Positions 17,792-26,514 of a DNA stretch of 64,000 nt are shown here, piece by piece. The notes beneath the pieces were generated by a model. The model did no database searches, was not told the origin of the DNA, and saw nothing but the letters and a program-made list of their open reading frames with translations. This DNA is from Pseudodesulfovibrio thermohalotolerans. Its GTDB lineage: Bacteria > Desulfobacterota > Desulfovibrionia > Desulfovibrionales > Desulfovibrionaceae. The position numbers and the translations under genes were made by a program. Positions within the stretch are counted from its first letter, which is position 1; each line of letters starts with the position of its first letter. The stretch covers positions 431,001 through 495,000 of the forward strand of contig NZ_CP120635.1 of the NCBI RefSeq assembly GCF_021353295.2. Reading direction: 5' to 3'.

Positions 17792-18541
17792 ATGGTCCAC
17801 GGTTCGGTACATTTTCATTTGTTTCCGGTCCTGCTGCTCGCCTTCTTGTCCCTGGCCGGTTTTTTGGACGAGGCGCGGGCCGAAGACGAGGCGTTGCGCA
17901 TCGTCACCATTGAGCTGGGTGTTGGCGGGCGGCTGGAAGACGGGCATCCGATCGGTTTTTGCTATGATCTTGGCAACGCCCTTGCGCGCGAGGCCGGGTT
18001 CGAGCCGGAGAATCGGCTCGTGCCCCTGGCTCGCGGCGTGGAGGAGGTGTCCCTGGACCTGGCCGACATGATAATCGTCGCGCCGGACGAGCGGCTGGAT
18101 GAGGCGGCCGAGAATATCGGCAAGGTCGAGACCCTTGTTGTTGTTGCCTGGGGACGGGTGGAGACCCCCCTGCGCAACAAGCGGGACCTCATCGGAAGAA
18201 CCGTGGCCGTGGTCCGGGGGTCGCGGCTCGATCGCGAACGGGCCGGAGAACTGAGGATCATCCCCTTCCCGTGCCGGAACCACGAGCTTGGCTTCAAAAT
18301 GCTCATGGCCGGACGGGTGGACGCCGTGATCGGTCCGCTCCAGGGGTTGACCTTCGCCGTTGAGAAGGTCGGCCTGCGAAGCCGGTTCCTGGGCGAACCG
18401 CTTGTCCTGGGCGAAGCCCCCGTGAACGTTTACGTGTCCAGGCGGCTGCCGTCGGCCGCTCGGAATCGACTGCGCCGCGCTTTGGAGCGGTTTCTCGAAG
18501 ACGGCACCGTGGCCAGATTGCGCGGCAGGTATCCCTTATAA
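17792..18541 (+). CDS. Periplasmic substrate-binding protein, family 3
   Basis: This 249-residue protein has a signal peptide (~1-29, ending near EARA) followed by a family-3 solute-binding fold: RIVTIELGVGGRLEDG at the start, GFCYDLGNALAREAGF, then DLIGRTVAVVRGSRLD and AGRVDAVIGPLQGLTFAV. Family members bind amino acids or other small organics in the periplasm. No ABC permease or ATPase lies nearby; instead a histidine kinase starts 94 bases downstream, so it may feed ligand information to that sensor. The start is the first ATG after an in-frame stop and has no clear ribosome site. Confidence 0.82.
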   Translation: MVHGSVHFHLFPVLLLAFLSLAGFLDEARAEDEALRIVTIELGVGGRLEDGHPIGFCYDLGNALAREAGFEPENRLVPLARGVEEVSLDLADMIIVAPDERLDEAAENIGKVETLVVVAWGRVETPLRNKRDLIGRTVAVVRGSRLDRERAGELRIIPFPCRNHELGFKMLMAGRVDAVIGPLQGLTFAVEKVGLRSRFLGEPLVLGEAPVNVYVSRRLPSAARNRLRRALERFLEDGTVARLRGRYPL

Positions 18542-18635
18542 CTGAGATGACAGGGTGCGGGGAGTCGTGTAGATGCTTTCAGGTAGATGCGAGATCCTGG
18601 AATCGTTCCCCAAATCCCCATTTTCCGGATAACAG

Positions 18636-20564
18636 ATGCTAGCAGACAAACCCAAGAGAAAAAGGCCTCTTCTGACCAGCAGGTCCATCTCTCGGGACCT
18701 GACGCTCAGTCTGGTGGTCATTGTCATGCTCATCGCCACGGCCCTTGGCGGATTCATCTACTGGCAGCAGTCCGAGGAGATGTGGGCCACCGCCAAACGC
18801 AAGGGGGAGGACACCATTTCCTCGGTGGCCGAAGTCCTGGCCGTGCCCATCTGGAACCTGGACTACGACAACGCCCGCCTCATCGGCTCCGTCTATACCC
18901 ATGACGACATGGTCCAGGGCATCCGCATCTACGGTTCGCGCAACGAGGTGGTCTTCGCCCACGAGAAATTTTCCGGCGCGCCCTCGGACTTCAACGAGGT
19001 CCGCCCCATCGTCTTCGAGGGCAGGACCATCGGCCGGGCCGAAATCGACTTCACCCTGGAACGAGAGAAAAAACGGCTCGACGAACAGATGTTCGTGTCC
19101 ATCATCATCATTGTCGTGTCCATCTCCGTCATCCTGGCCATCACCGGCCTGCTGCTGCGTGTTTCCCTGAACAAGCCGCTCATGGTCCTGCAATCCGGCA
19201 TCGCCCGCGTGGCCAAGGGCGACTTCTCCTACGATTTCGGCGAGGTCTACCATGCCGAGCTGCTGGAGATCGCCAAGCGGTTCCGGCGCATGTCCAGCGA
19301 GATCGAGGGTCGTGAAAACAAGCTCCAGACCATGAACAAGACCCTCCAGGAAGCGGAGGAGAAGTACCGGAGCATCTTCGAAAACGCCATCGAAGGCATC
19401 TTCCAGGCCACGCCGGACGGCGTGCTCCGCCGGGCCAACCCGGCCATGGCCCGTATCTTCGGCTACGACTCCCTGGGCGAGTTCCTGTCCAACGTCCGTT
19501 CCCTGAGTTCCCGGATCATGGTCAATCCCGACCATATGCAGGGTTTTTTCGACAGGGTGCGCGATCAGGGCGAGGTCAAACGGTTCGAGGCCGAGTACTA
19601 CCGGCGGGACGGCAACACTATCTGGGGCTCCCTCAACGCGCGCGCCATTTATGACGAGAAGGGAAATTACGTCTTCGTGGACGGCATTCTCGAAGACATC
19701 ACGGACAGGAAAAAGGCCGAGCAGGATCTGGCCGACCTCAACCGCCATCTGGAACAGCTCGTCCGCGAACGCACCGAGGACCTGGTCAACAAGGCCCGCG
19801 AACTCGAAGAAGCCAACCAGCGGCTTCGCGAACTGGACGAGATGAAGTCCGCTTTCCTCTCTTCGGTGTCCCATGAGCTGCGCACGCCCCTGACCTCCAT
19901 TCTCGGCTTCGCCAAGCTCCTGAACAAGGAATTCACCCGCAACTTCCTGCCCCTGGTCGACCCTGAGAGCGGTCTGGCCCGCAAGGGCAAGCGCATCCGC
20001 GAGAACCTGGCGATCATCAGTCACGAGGGCGAGCGGCTGACGCGGCTCATCAATGACGTTCTCGACCTGAACAAGATCGAGTCCGGCTCCATGGGGTGGC
20101 GCGACGAGGAACTGGACATGAACGAGGTTATCGAGGTGGCCGCCAGTTCGGTTTCCGGCATGTTCTCCCAGACCGCCCCGGAGCTGCGCACCGAGATTCA
20201 ACCCGACCTGCCGCGCATCTTCGCCGATCGCGACCGTATGCAGCAGGTCTTCGTCAACCTGCTCAACAACGCCTCGAAGTTCACCGAGAAAGGGTCCGTC
20301 ACCCTGCGCGCCTTCCCGCGTTTCGGGCAACTGCGCGTGGAGGTGGTGGATACCGGCACCGGCATCCATCCCGAAGACCAGTCGCAGATATTCGAGAAGT
20401 TCCACCAGACCCACACCGACGACACCATGGTCAACAAGCCCAAGGGTACCGGCCTGGGCCTGACCATCTGCCGCGAAATCATCGAGCACTACGGTGGCCG
20501 CATCTGGGTCGAGTCCGAAGTCGGCGTGGGCTCCACCTTCATTTTTACTTTGCCTTCCATGTAA
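18636..20564 (+). CDS. Membrane-bound PAS histidine kinase
   Basis: The 642-residue kinase has a helix at ~22-44, a periplasmic sensor region at ~45-150, a second helix at ~151-175, HAMP, a PAS domain at ~245-365 (YRSIFENAIEGIFQATPDG) and a coiled coil. The HisKA phospho-acceptor is SVSHELRTPLTSILGFAKLL, and the HATPase domain shows VNLLNNASKFTEKG, VDTGTGI and KGTGLGLTICREI. It should autophosphorylate in response to a periplasmic or PAS signal and pass phosphate to a response regulator. No regulator is next to it. The substrate-binding protein gene immediately upstream is its likely partner. Confidence 0.93.
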   Translation: MLADKPKRKRPLLTSRSISRDLTLSLVVIVMLIATALGGFIYWQQSEEMWATAKRKGEDTISSVAEVLAVPIWNLDYDNARLIGSVYTHDDMVQGIRIYGSRNEVVFAHEKFSGAPSDFNEVRPIVFEGRTIGRAEIDFTLEREKKRLDEQMFVSIIIIVVSISVILAITGLLLRVSLNKPLMVLQSGIARVAKGDFSYDFGEVYHAELLEIAKRFRRMSSEIEGRENKLQTMNKTLQEAEEKYRSIFENAIEGIFQATPDGVLRRANPAMARIFGYDSLGEFLSNVRSLSSRIMVNPDHMQGFFDRVRDQGEVKRFEAEYYRRDGNTIWGSLNARAIYDEKGNYVFVDGILEDITDRKKAEQDLADLNRHLEQLVRERTEDLVNKARELEEANQRLRELDEMKSAFLSSVSHELRTPLTSILGFAKLLNKEFTRNFLPLVDPESGLARKGKRIRENLAIISHEGERLTRLINDVLDLNKIESGSMGWRDEELDMNEVIEVAASSVSGMFSQTAPELRTEIQPDLPRIFADRDRMQQVFVNLLNNASKFTEKGSVTLRAFPRFGQLRVEVVDTGTGIHPEDQSQIFEKFHQTHTDDTMVNKPKGTGLGLTICREIIEHYGGRIWVESEVGVGSTFIFTLPSM

Positions 20565-20604
20565 TAGGGCGGGAGGGGCCTCGCCGGCCGGGCGTCTCCG
20601 ACGG

Positions 20605-20647
20605 CTCAAGAACCCTTTGAAAAGGGTTCTTGAGAATCTCCCAAACT
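20605..20647 (+). terminator. Terminator after the PAS kinase
   Basis: The perfect 14-bp stem CTCAAGAACCCTTT / AAAGGGTTCTTGAG has a two-base centre and is followed within ten bases by CTTTTT, about 40 bases after the kinase stop. Confidence 0.8.
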
Positions 20648-20797
20648 TTTTATAGCCGCTTCGCGGGGGCGTTTGTTTCGAAGCCGTGCTCCCTCTGCGG
20701 ATGGCGGACTCGGCCACAAGCAATGGCGAGATATCATCGGAGACCGTGTCCCTTTGCGGAAAGCATACGCTGAATATAGGGATGGTTGCCGACAACG

Positions 20798-20836
20798 AAA
20801 AGCCCCCGTCCCGAAATGTTTCGGGACGGGGGCTTT
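20798..20836. terminator. Bidirectional terminator, end of RNase E/G gene
   Basis: AAAGCCCCCGTCCCGAA pairs perfectly with TTTCGGGACGGGGGCTTT around a short ATG-centred loop. It lies 22 bases past the stop of the minus-strand RNase gene. Confidence 0.88.
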
Positions 20837-20858
20837 GAATTTTCGTGTCCGGACGCGG

Positions 20859-22325
20859 CTATTCGTCGTACTCGTATTCGATGTCGATGTGCACGGACTT
20901 GCCGTAGCGCGTCTCCAGGTCGGCCAGGATGCCGCGCTTTTTGTTGAGCAGGTAAATGGCCAGCTCCTCTTCGCAGTTGTATTCGACCGGCTCGGTGCCG
21001 GGCTTGCGCAGATCGCGGTGGATATCCTTGAGGGCCTGGAGGGCCTGCCATTCCATGTTGCGGCGGATACCGGTGCCCTTGCAACAGGGGCAGGGCTCGG
21101 TGGAGATGGCGATGGCGGAGGAGCCGAGCCGCTGGCGGACCAGCTCCATGAGGCCGAAGGAGGAAATGCGCGACACGTCGGTTCGGGCGCGGTCGTTTTT
21201 CATCTCCGCGCGCATGACCTTTTCCACCTCGCGGCAGTCCTTGGGGTTCTTCATCTCGATGAAGTCGATGACCACCTGGCCGCCGATGTCGCGCAGCCGC
21301 AGTTGGCGGGCGATCTCGCGGGCGGCTTCGACGTTGGTCTTCAGGGCCATCTTCTGGAAATTCTTTTCGCCGCCGATCTTGCCGGAGTTGATGTCCACCG
21401 CGGTCAGGGCTTCGGTGGCGTCGAAGACCAGCCGTCCGCCCGAGGGCATGGAGGCCTCGCGGGAGTAGATTTCCTCAACCTGCTTGACCACGTTGAACCG
21501 CTCCAGCAGGGAGAGGTCGTTGTCCTCGTGCAGCCGGACCAGGTTGTTCTTGCGCGGGAAGGCCAGCTTAACGAACTGGTGAATCTGCTCGAAGGTCTCC
21601 TTGTCGTCCACCCAGATTTCGGTGATGTCGGACGTCAGGTAGTCGCGCACGGCGCGCGCGGCCAGTCCCAGTTCCTGGTAGACCCGGGCGGGGGCCTTGA
21701 CCTTCTGGGCGTTGGAGCGGATGTCGGTCCACAGCCTGTTCAGGTACTTGAAGTCGCGTTCCAGGGCGGCCTTGGACTGCCCCACGGCGGCGGTGCGGGC
21801 GATGAGCCCAACGCCCTCGGTGGTTTCGAATCCTTCAAGTGCGGATTTGAGCCGGGCGCGTTCCTTTTCGTCCTCGATCTTGCGCGAGACCCCGATCTGG
21901 CTGCGGCCCACGGTGTAGACGAAGCTGCGGCCGGGCAGGGAGAGATAGGAGGTCAGGAAAGCGCCTTTTTTGCCGGTGGGTTCCTTGACCACCTGGACCA
22001 GGACTTCCTGACCGGGCTTGAGCACCTTCTGCATGAGCGGAAAGCGCTGGCCCTTCTTGGTGGGCGCTTCGTTGATGTAGTATTCGGGGTGGACCTCGTC
22101 TATCTGGAGGAACCCGTTGCGTTCGGCGCCGTAGTTGATGAACGCGGCCTGGAGCCCGTTGTCGATGTTGTGGATGTAGCCTTTGTAGATGTTGCCTTTG
22201 GTCTTGGCCTGATGGACCATCTCAACGTAATATTCGTTGACCTTGCCCTCTTCGGCGATGACGACCTCTACTTGTTCTCCCGGCAGTACGGAGATGAACA
22301 TCTTCTGCCGTTTCTTTTTGGTCAT
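20859..22325 (-). CDS. rng: Ribonuclease E/G family protein
   Basis: The 488-residue protein matches the catalytic half of RNase E/G. It has an S1 RNA-binding domain (~35-120, GNIYKGYIHNIDNGLQAAFINYG), the core GGRLVFDATEALTAVDINSGK with a catalytic Asp, GGQVVIDFIEMKN with the second Asp, and a CPCCKGTG zinc-link motif near 395-405. It cuts single-stranded RNA and processes rRNA and mRNA in the cytoplasm. The length fits RNase G rather than RNase E, since no long scaffold tail is present. A strong terminator follows it and a radical SAM gene lies 48 bases upstream on the same strand. Confidence 0.93.
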   Translation of the reverse strand: MTKKKRQKMFISVLPGEQVEVVIAEEGKVNEYYVEMVHQAKTKGNIYKGYIHNIDNGLQAAFINYGAERNGFLQIDEVHPEYYINEAPTKKGQRFPLMQKVLKPGQEVLVQVVKEPTGKKGAFLTSYLSLPGRSFVYTVGRSQIGVSRKIEDEKERARLKSALEGFETTEGVGLIARTAAVGQSKAALERDFKYLNRLWTDIRSNAQKVKAPARVYQELGLAARAVRDYLTSDITEIWVDDKETFEQIHQFVKLAFPRKNNLVRLHEDNDLSLLERFNVVKQVEEIYSREASMPSGGRLVFDATEALTAVDINSGKIGGEKNFQKMALKTNVEAAREIARQLRLRDIGGQVVIDFIEMKNPKDCREVEKVMRAEMKNDRARTDVSRISSFGLMELVRQRLGSSAIAISTEPCPCCKGTGIRRNMEWQALQALKDIHRDLRKPGTEPVEYNCEEELAIYLLNKKRGILADLETRYGKSVHIDIEYEYDE

Positions 22326-22373
22326 GGGGAACCTCTCGACGAGAAATGTGGGTGTCGGGTCCCGGCGCGCCCC

Positions 22374-23327
22374 TTAGTCTTCTATGACATGGCCCGTTCC
22401 GTGGTAGAATGTCTCCCCCCGGTCATCCCGACGGGTGACGTCGCCCATTTTTTCCAGGGCTTCCACGGCCAGGCGAACCTTGTCGAGATCCGCCCCAAGG
22501 GCCAGGGCCAACTGCTCGGCGGTCTGGGGCCTGCGGCTCAGGGAGGCGGTCACGGCAGCGGTCATCCGCTCCATGCTCATCTCCTTGCCGTTTCTGCCCC
22601 GCCGCTCCTTTTCGCGGGTTTCCCCGCCTCCTAGCGCCAGGCGCCACCGGCTTAAGACCTCCCCGTCCACGGGGCGGACCCCCTTGACCGTTCCGGGGCG
22701 GGTCAGCGTGACCACGTCCACCCGGTCGGGGGCAAGCCGTTGGCAGAAAATGCGTAGCCTGCCGAGGTTCTCGTCGGAATCGTTTATTCCTTCGGCAAGC
22801 AAAATTTCCAAAAATATCTTTCCGTTGAATTCCTTCCTGAAAGTCAGGAGCCCTTCGGCCACAGCCTCGGGAACAACGGATTTGTCCGGCCGGTTAACCC
22901 TGGCGAATTCTTCACTTACCAGAGAGTCCAGGCTGGGCAGGACCACGTCGGCCGCGCAGAGTTCGCGCCGGACCTCGGGGGCGGTCATCAGGCTGGCATT
23001 GGTCAACACGGCCACCGGAATCCCCGGAAAGAGCCGCTTGGCCCCGAGAATGATCGCTTCCATGTCCGCGTTCAGGCAAGGTTCGCCCAGGCCGCCCAGC
23101 GTAATCATGTCGGGCGGCTCCAGCCCTTCCTCCTTCCACAGGGAAAGCTCCTTGAGTATGTCGGCCGCCGGGACGTACACCCTGCGTTCGCAGGTCCGGT
23201 CCCTGGTGGCCCCCACCTCACAGTAAACGCAGTCCATGGAACAGATTCGGTCGCCGAGCAGATCGAGTCCGAGGGAGCGGCCGAGCCGCCCGCTCATTAC
23301 CGGGCCGAAGATGTATTTGTATGCCAT
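22374..23327 (-). CDS. Radical SAM protein with C-terminal winged helix
   Basis: The 317-residue protein has a radical SAM motif at C29-x3-C33-x2-C36 (CSMDCVYC), followed by GGLGEPCLNADME and AVLTNASLM, as in the MoaA/wyosine-like branch. Residues ~245-317 form a separate winged-helix-like domain (AVTASLSRRPQTAEQLALALGAD). The enzyme would bind a 4Fe-4S cluster and S-adenosylmethionine and generate a radical, but the substrate is not known. It probably shares a transcript with the RNase gene downstream. The extra DNA/RNA-binding-like tail is unusual. Confidence 0.85.
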   Translation of the reverse strand: MAYKYIFGPVMSGRLGRSLGLDLLGDRICSMDCVYCEVGATRDRTCERRVYVPAADILKELSLWKEEGLEPPDMITLGGLGEPCLNADMEAIILGAKRLFPGIPVAVLTNASLMTAPEVRRELCAADVVLPSLDSLVSEEFARVNRPDKSVVPEAVAEGLLTFRKEFNGKIFLEILLAEGINDSDENLGRLRIFCQRLAPDRVDVVTLTRPGTVKGVRPVDGEVLSRWRLALGGGETREKERRGRNGKEMSMERMTAAVTASLSRRPQTAEQLALALGADLDKVRLAVEALEKMGDVTRRDDRGETFYHGTGHVIED

Positions 23328-23501
23328 GTCGCGTTGAGTCCCTTGCAGTAGGTATTCCGTAACCTTTGCCAGCTTATTAAGTACCGTGGCGATTCTGTCA
23401 AGCTCGCCGGCAAGATCCTGTCCCGCAGGAATTTAATAATGGTTCTCACGCGGAGGCTCGCGTAGATTGGCGAAGATTCCCGTTGCCTGAAGGAGCCGGT
23501 A

Positions 23502-25340
23502 GTGTTGGAAATGGTGCTTGTAATCCTGCGTTTTATCGTCATTGCTCTGGCCCTGTGGCTTTTCATCCGCGCCGACAGGAGCGTCAGCTATGGCCGACGG
23601 GGTTTCCTGTTCGTCCAGGTCGGTTTCCTGCTGCTGTTGTTCGCGAGCTTCATGGAGATCGTCAAAATCGCGAATAATCCGGGCTGGTCCGCTAGCGGCC
23701 GCTTTGGCCCGAGCGTCCATGTGGTCGAGATGGTGAGCGGGCTGGCCGGGGGCGTTCTGCTGCTGTCCGGGCTGTGGCTGTGGCTGCCGTCCATCCGGAC
23801 CATGGGCGAGGTGCAGGAAAAGCTCGATCGGACCAAGGCCGATCTGGAGGAACACTTCCTGGCCAGGACCAGCGAGCTGGAGGAGGAAGTGGGGCGACGG
23901 TGCCGCGCGGAGACGGAAGGCCGCATCTCGGAAGAGCGCCGCCGCATTTTGTTCGAGAACAGCCCGGTGGGCATCTCCCACGGCTACATCGGCGGACGGT
24001 TCGTGGAACGCAACATGGCCTATGCCCGGATGCTCGGCTACGACTCCCCCGAGGAGATGGCCCGGGTTCAGGCCCTTGAGGGCGACACGTTTTCCCATGT
24101 GGTCGACTCCGAGGATGTGGCTCTTATCGTGGAGCGGGCGAGGACCGAGGAGTTCGTCCAGGGGCTGGTCGTGCGTATGCGGCGCAGGGACGACGTGTTG
24201 CGCTGGATTCGCCTGGACATGGCCATGGCCAGGGATCGCCACGGGAAGAACTATTATTTCTACGCCTTCGCCCTGGACGTGACCGAGCGCAAGGAGCACG
24301 CCGACGGGCTGGACCGGGCCAGGCGGCGTTTGAAGAAAATTCTCGACACGCTGCCCGTGGGCGTCTTCGTGGTGGACCGCGAAACGCGCACCCTGATCGG
24401 AGCGAACCCCATGGCTCTTCGCATGAGCGGCTACACCCACGACGAACTGGTCGGGATGCCCTGCCGGGGAATTTTGTGCGGCGACGGTTCGTCATGCCCC
24501 GTGTTCGAAGGGGAGGGCGGCACCTGTGTGGACGAGAACTGGCTGACCACCAGGGACGGCGGGCGGCTGCCGGTGTTCAAGAATATGGTCGCCACCAAGG
24601 TGGACGGCAGGGAGAGCCTGGTGGTAAGCCTGCTGGACATCTCCGAGCAGAAGAGGCTGGAGGACCTGCGCGAGGACGTGAACCGCATCGTGGTCCACGA
24701 TCTCAAGGCTCCGGTCATCGGCGTAATCAACGTGTGCCGCTACCTGCTCATGGAAGAGGAGAGCATGGACGCCGAACTGCGCGAGATGCTGCAAGCCATC
24801 GAGCTTCAGGCGGAAAAGGCCCTGCGCATGATCGGCCTGTCCCTGGATCTCTACAAGATCGAGATCGGAACCTACGCCTACGAGCCGGAGCCCATCGATC
24901 TCATGGAGGTCGTGCGGCTGGTTCGGGACAACCTGGCCGCCACGGCCGAGGAGAGAGGGCTGGCCGTGGAGGTTCTTCTCGACGGATTGCCGGACGCCGG
25001 GGAGGAATTGCCCGTCCCGGCCAACGCGCTCCTGCTGGAAACCATGGTCGCCAACCTCCTGCTTAACGCGCTGGAGGCGGCTCCGAGGGGCGGCGCGGTC
25101 TCTGTCCGCGCGGAGAGGGGCGATCCCGTGGCCCTGACCATCGGCAATTCCGGAGCAGTGCCCGTCGAGCTGCGCGGCTCGTTCTTCGACAAGTACGCCA
25201 CGGGCGGCAAGAAGGGCGGGACCGGACTCGGGACCTATTCGGCTCGGCTGGCGGCCTCGGCCATGGGCGGAAACATCGGGCTTTCCGTCTCGGACGAGGA
25301 GGACACGACCTCGGTTCGGGTGACGCTGCCGGGCGCGTAA
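23502..25340 (+). CDS. PAS histidine kinase with N-terminal membrane segment
   Basis: The 612-residue protein starts at GTG (23502) behind AAGGAG. It has membrane helices at ~5-20, 33-52 and 75-95, a coiled coil, and two PAS domains (~150-265, ILFENSPVGISHGYIGGRF; ~280-395, ILDTLPVGVFVVDRETRT). The HisKA-like helix is IVVHDLKAPVIGVINVCRYL and the HATPase domain shows NLLLNALEAAP and KGGTGLGTYSARL. The second PAS contains CRGILCGDGSSCPV, whose cysteines could bind a metal or respond to redox. It is an orphan kinase with no adjacent response regulator. Confidence 0.9.
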   Translation: MLEMVLVILRFIVIALALWLFIRADRSVSYGRRGFLFVQVGFLLLLFASFMEIVKIANNPGWSASGRFGPSVHVVEMVSGLAGGVLLLSGLWLWLPSIRTMGEVQEKLDRTKADLEEHFLARTSELEEEVGRRCRAETEGRISEERRRILFENSPVGISHGYIGGRFVERNMAYARMLGYDSPEEMARVQALEGDTFSHVVDSEDVALIVERARTEEFVQGLVVRMRRRDDVLRWIRLDMAMARDRHGKNYYFYAFALDVTERKEHADGLDRARRRLKKILDTLPVGVFVVDRETRTLIGANPMALRMSGYTHDELVGMPCRGILCGDGSSCPVFEGEGGTCVDENWLTTRDGGRLPVFKNMVATKVDGRESLVVSLLDISEQKRLEDLREDVNRIVVHDLKAPVIGVINVCRYLLMEEESMDAELREMLQAIELQAEKALRMIGLSLDLYKIEIGTYAYEPEPIDLMEVVRLVRDNLAATAEERGLAVEVLLDGLPDAGEELPVPANALLLETMVANLLLNALEAAPRGGAVSVRAERGDPVALTIGNSGAVPVELRGSFFDKYATGGKKGGTGLGTYSARLAASAMGGNIGLSVSDEEDTTSVRVTLPGA

Positions 25341-25351
25341 CCCCCTTTTTC

Positions 25352-25380
25352 TTGACTTCCGGCCTTGCGAACCGTACTCA
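25352..25380 (+). promoter_or_regulatory. Predicted sigma-70 promoter of trmI
   Basis: TTGACT (25352-25357) and TACTCA (25375-25380) are separated by exactly 17 bases, about 30 bases before the start codon. Confidence 0.5.
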
Positions 25381-25410
25381 GGGCCATCTTTTTCAGGAGG
25401 CATATACTTT

Positions 25411-26298
25411 ATGATCGAACCGGGACAGCTCATTCTGCTCATCAGCCACAAGGGCAAGCGCTACCTGCGCAAGCTTGAGGCGGGCGGCGAGGTCCACACC
25501 CATGACGGCAAGCTGCTCATGGACGAAGTGGCCGCGGCCGGATACGGCCAGTACGTCAAGACCCACCTCGGCAAGTCCTACCTCGTGCTCAAGCCCACTC
25601 TGCACGATCTCATCAAGGGCGTGAAACGCCAGACGCAGATCATGTACCCCAAGGAGATCGGCTACCTGATGATGAAGCTGGGCATCGGCCCCGGCTCCAC
25701 GGTCATCGAGTCCGGTACCGGATCGGGCGGCCTGACCACCGCCCTGGCGTGGTTCGTCGGCGACACCGGAAAGGTCATCACCTACGAACGGCGCGCGGAT
25801 TTCTACAAGCTGGCGGGCAAGAACCTCGAACGGGTCGGCCTGGCCGACCGCGTGGAGCAGGTCAACCGCAACATCGAGGACGGCTTCCTGCACTCCGGAG
25901 CCGACGCCCTGTTCCTGGACGTGCGCACTCCCTGGGAATACCTCCACTCCATTCCCGAGGCGGTCATTCCCGGCGCAATGTGCGGCTTTCTGCTGCCCAC
26001 GGTGAATCAGGTTTCCGATCTGCTGCGCGGTCTGGAGGACGGTCCCTTCGCCGATCTGGAGGTCCTGGAGATTCTGGTCCGCCGCTGGAAGCCCGTGGCA
26101 GACCGGCTGCGCCCGGACGACCGCATGGTGGCCCATACCGGCTTCCTGGTTTTTGCCCGGTACATGGAGCCGCCCGTTTCCCCCACCCGCCCCGAGGCGG
26201 CCCCCGTCGAGGAGGAATCTTCCTCGGACGGCCCCGCTCCCGAGGATCTGCCCGGCGATCCGTCTCCGGATGACGGTTCGGATGCCGTGGAGGCATAA
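25411..26298 (+). CDS. trmI: tRNA (adenine-58-N1) methyltransferase, TrmI type
   Basis: Residues 1-255 match the TrmI/GCD14 family: GQLILLISHKGKRYL and the N-terminal beta domain, IMYPKEIGYLMMKLGIGPG, the SAM-binding motif VIESGTGSGGLTTAL near 98-112, and ADALFLDVRTPWEYL. It methylates N1 of adenine 58 in the T-loop of tRNA. The last ~40 residues are an acidic, proline-rich tail absent from many homologues. AGGAGG lies well placed upstream of the ATG. The gene is single and ends at a strong terminator. Confidence 0.92.
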   Translation: MIEPGQLILLISHKGKRYLRKLEAGGEVHTHDGKLLMDEVAAAGYGQYVKTHLGKSYLVLKPTLHDLIKGVKRQTQIMYPKEIGYLMMKLGIGPGSTVIESGTGSGGLTTALAWFVGDTGKVITYERRADFYKLAGKNLERVGLADRVEQVNRNIEDGFLHSGADALFLDVRTPWEYLHSIPEAVIPGAMCGFLLPTVNQVSDLLRGLEDGPFADLEVLEILVRRWKPVADRLRPDDRMVAHTGFLVFARYMEPPVSPTRPEAAPVEEESSSDGPAPEDLPGDPSPDDGSDAVEA

Positions 26299-26313
26299 CA
26301 ACAGTCCTTTTGA

Positions 26314-26347
26314 GGCCCGCTCCCTGGAGCGGGCCTTTTGTTTTTTG
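26314..26347 (+). terminator. Terminator after trmI
   Basis: The stem GGCCCGCTCC / GGAGCGGGCC with a short CT centre is followed by TTTTG and TTTTTTG, sixteen bases after the stop. Confidence 0.92.
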
Positions 26348-26514
26348 ATGATGGCGCAATGGCGTGGAGAAAAGGGAAAAATTGTCAGACCCGCTCGACA
26401 ACGGCGGCTCGAAGAAGTATGGTTTCCGCCCGCATCCGGCCTTCTGTGGCCGACCGACCGATGCCGGGCAATAGTTACCAATGGCGGCCCCGCCGTCCAC
26501 CGAGGACAAAGCGT

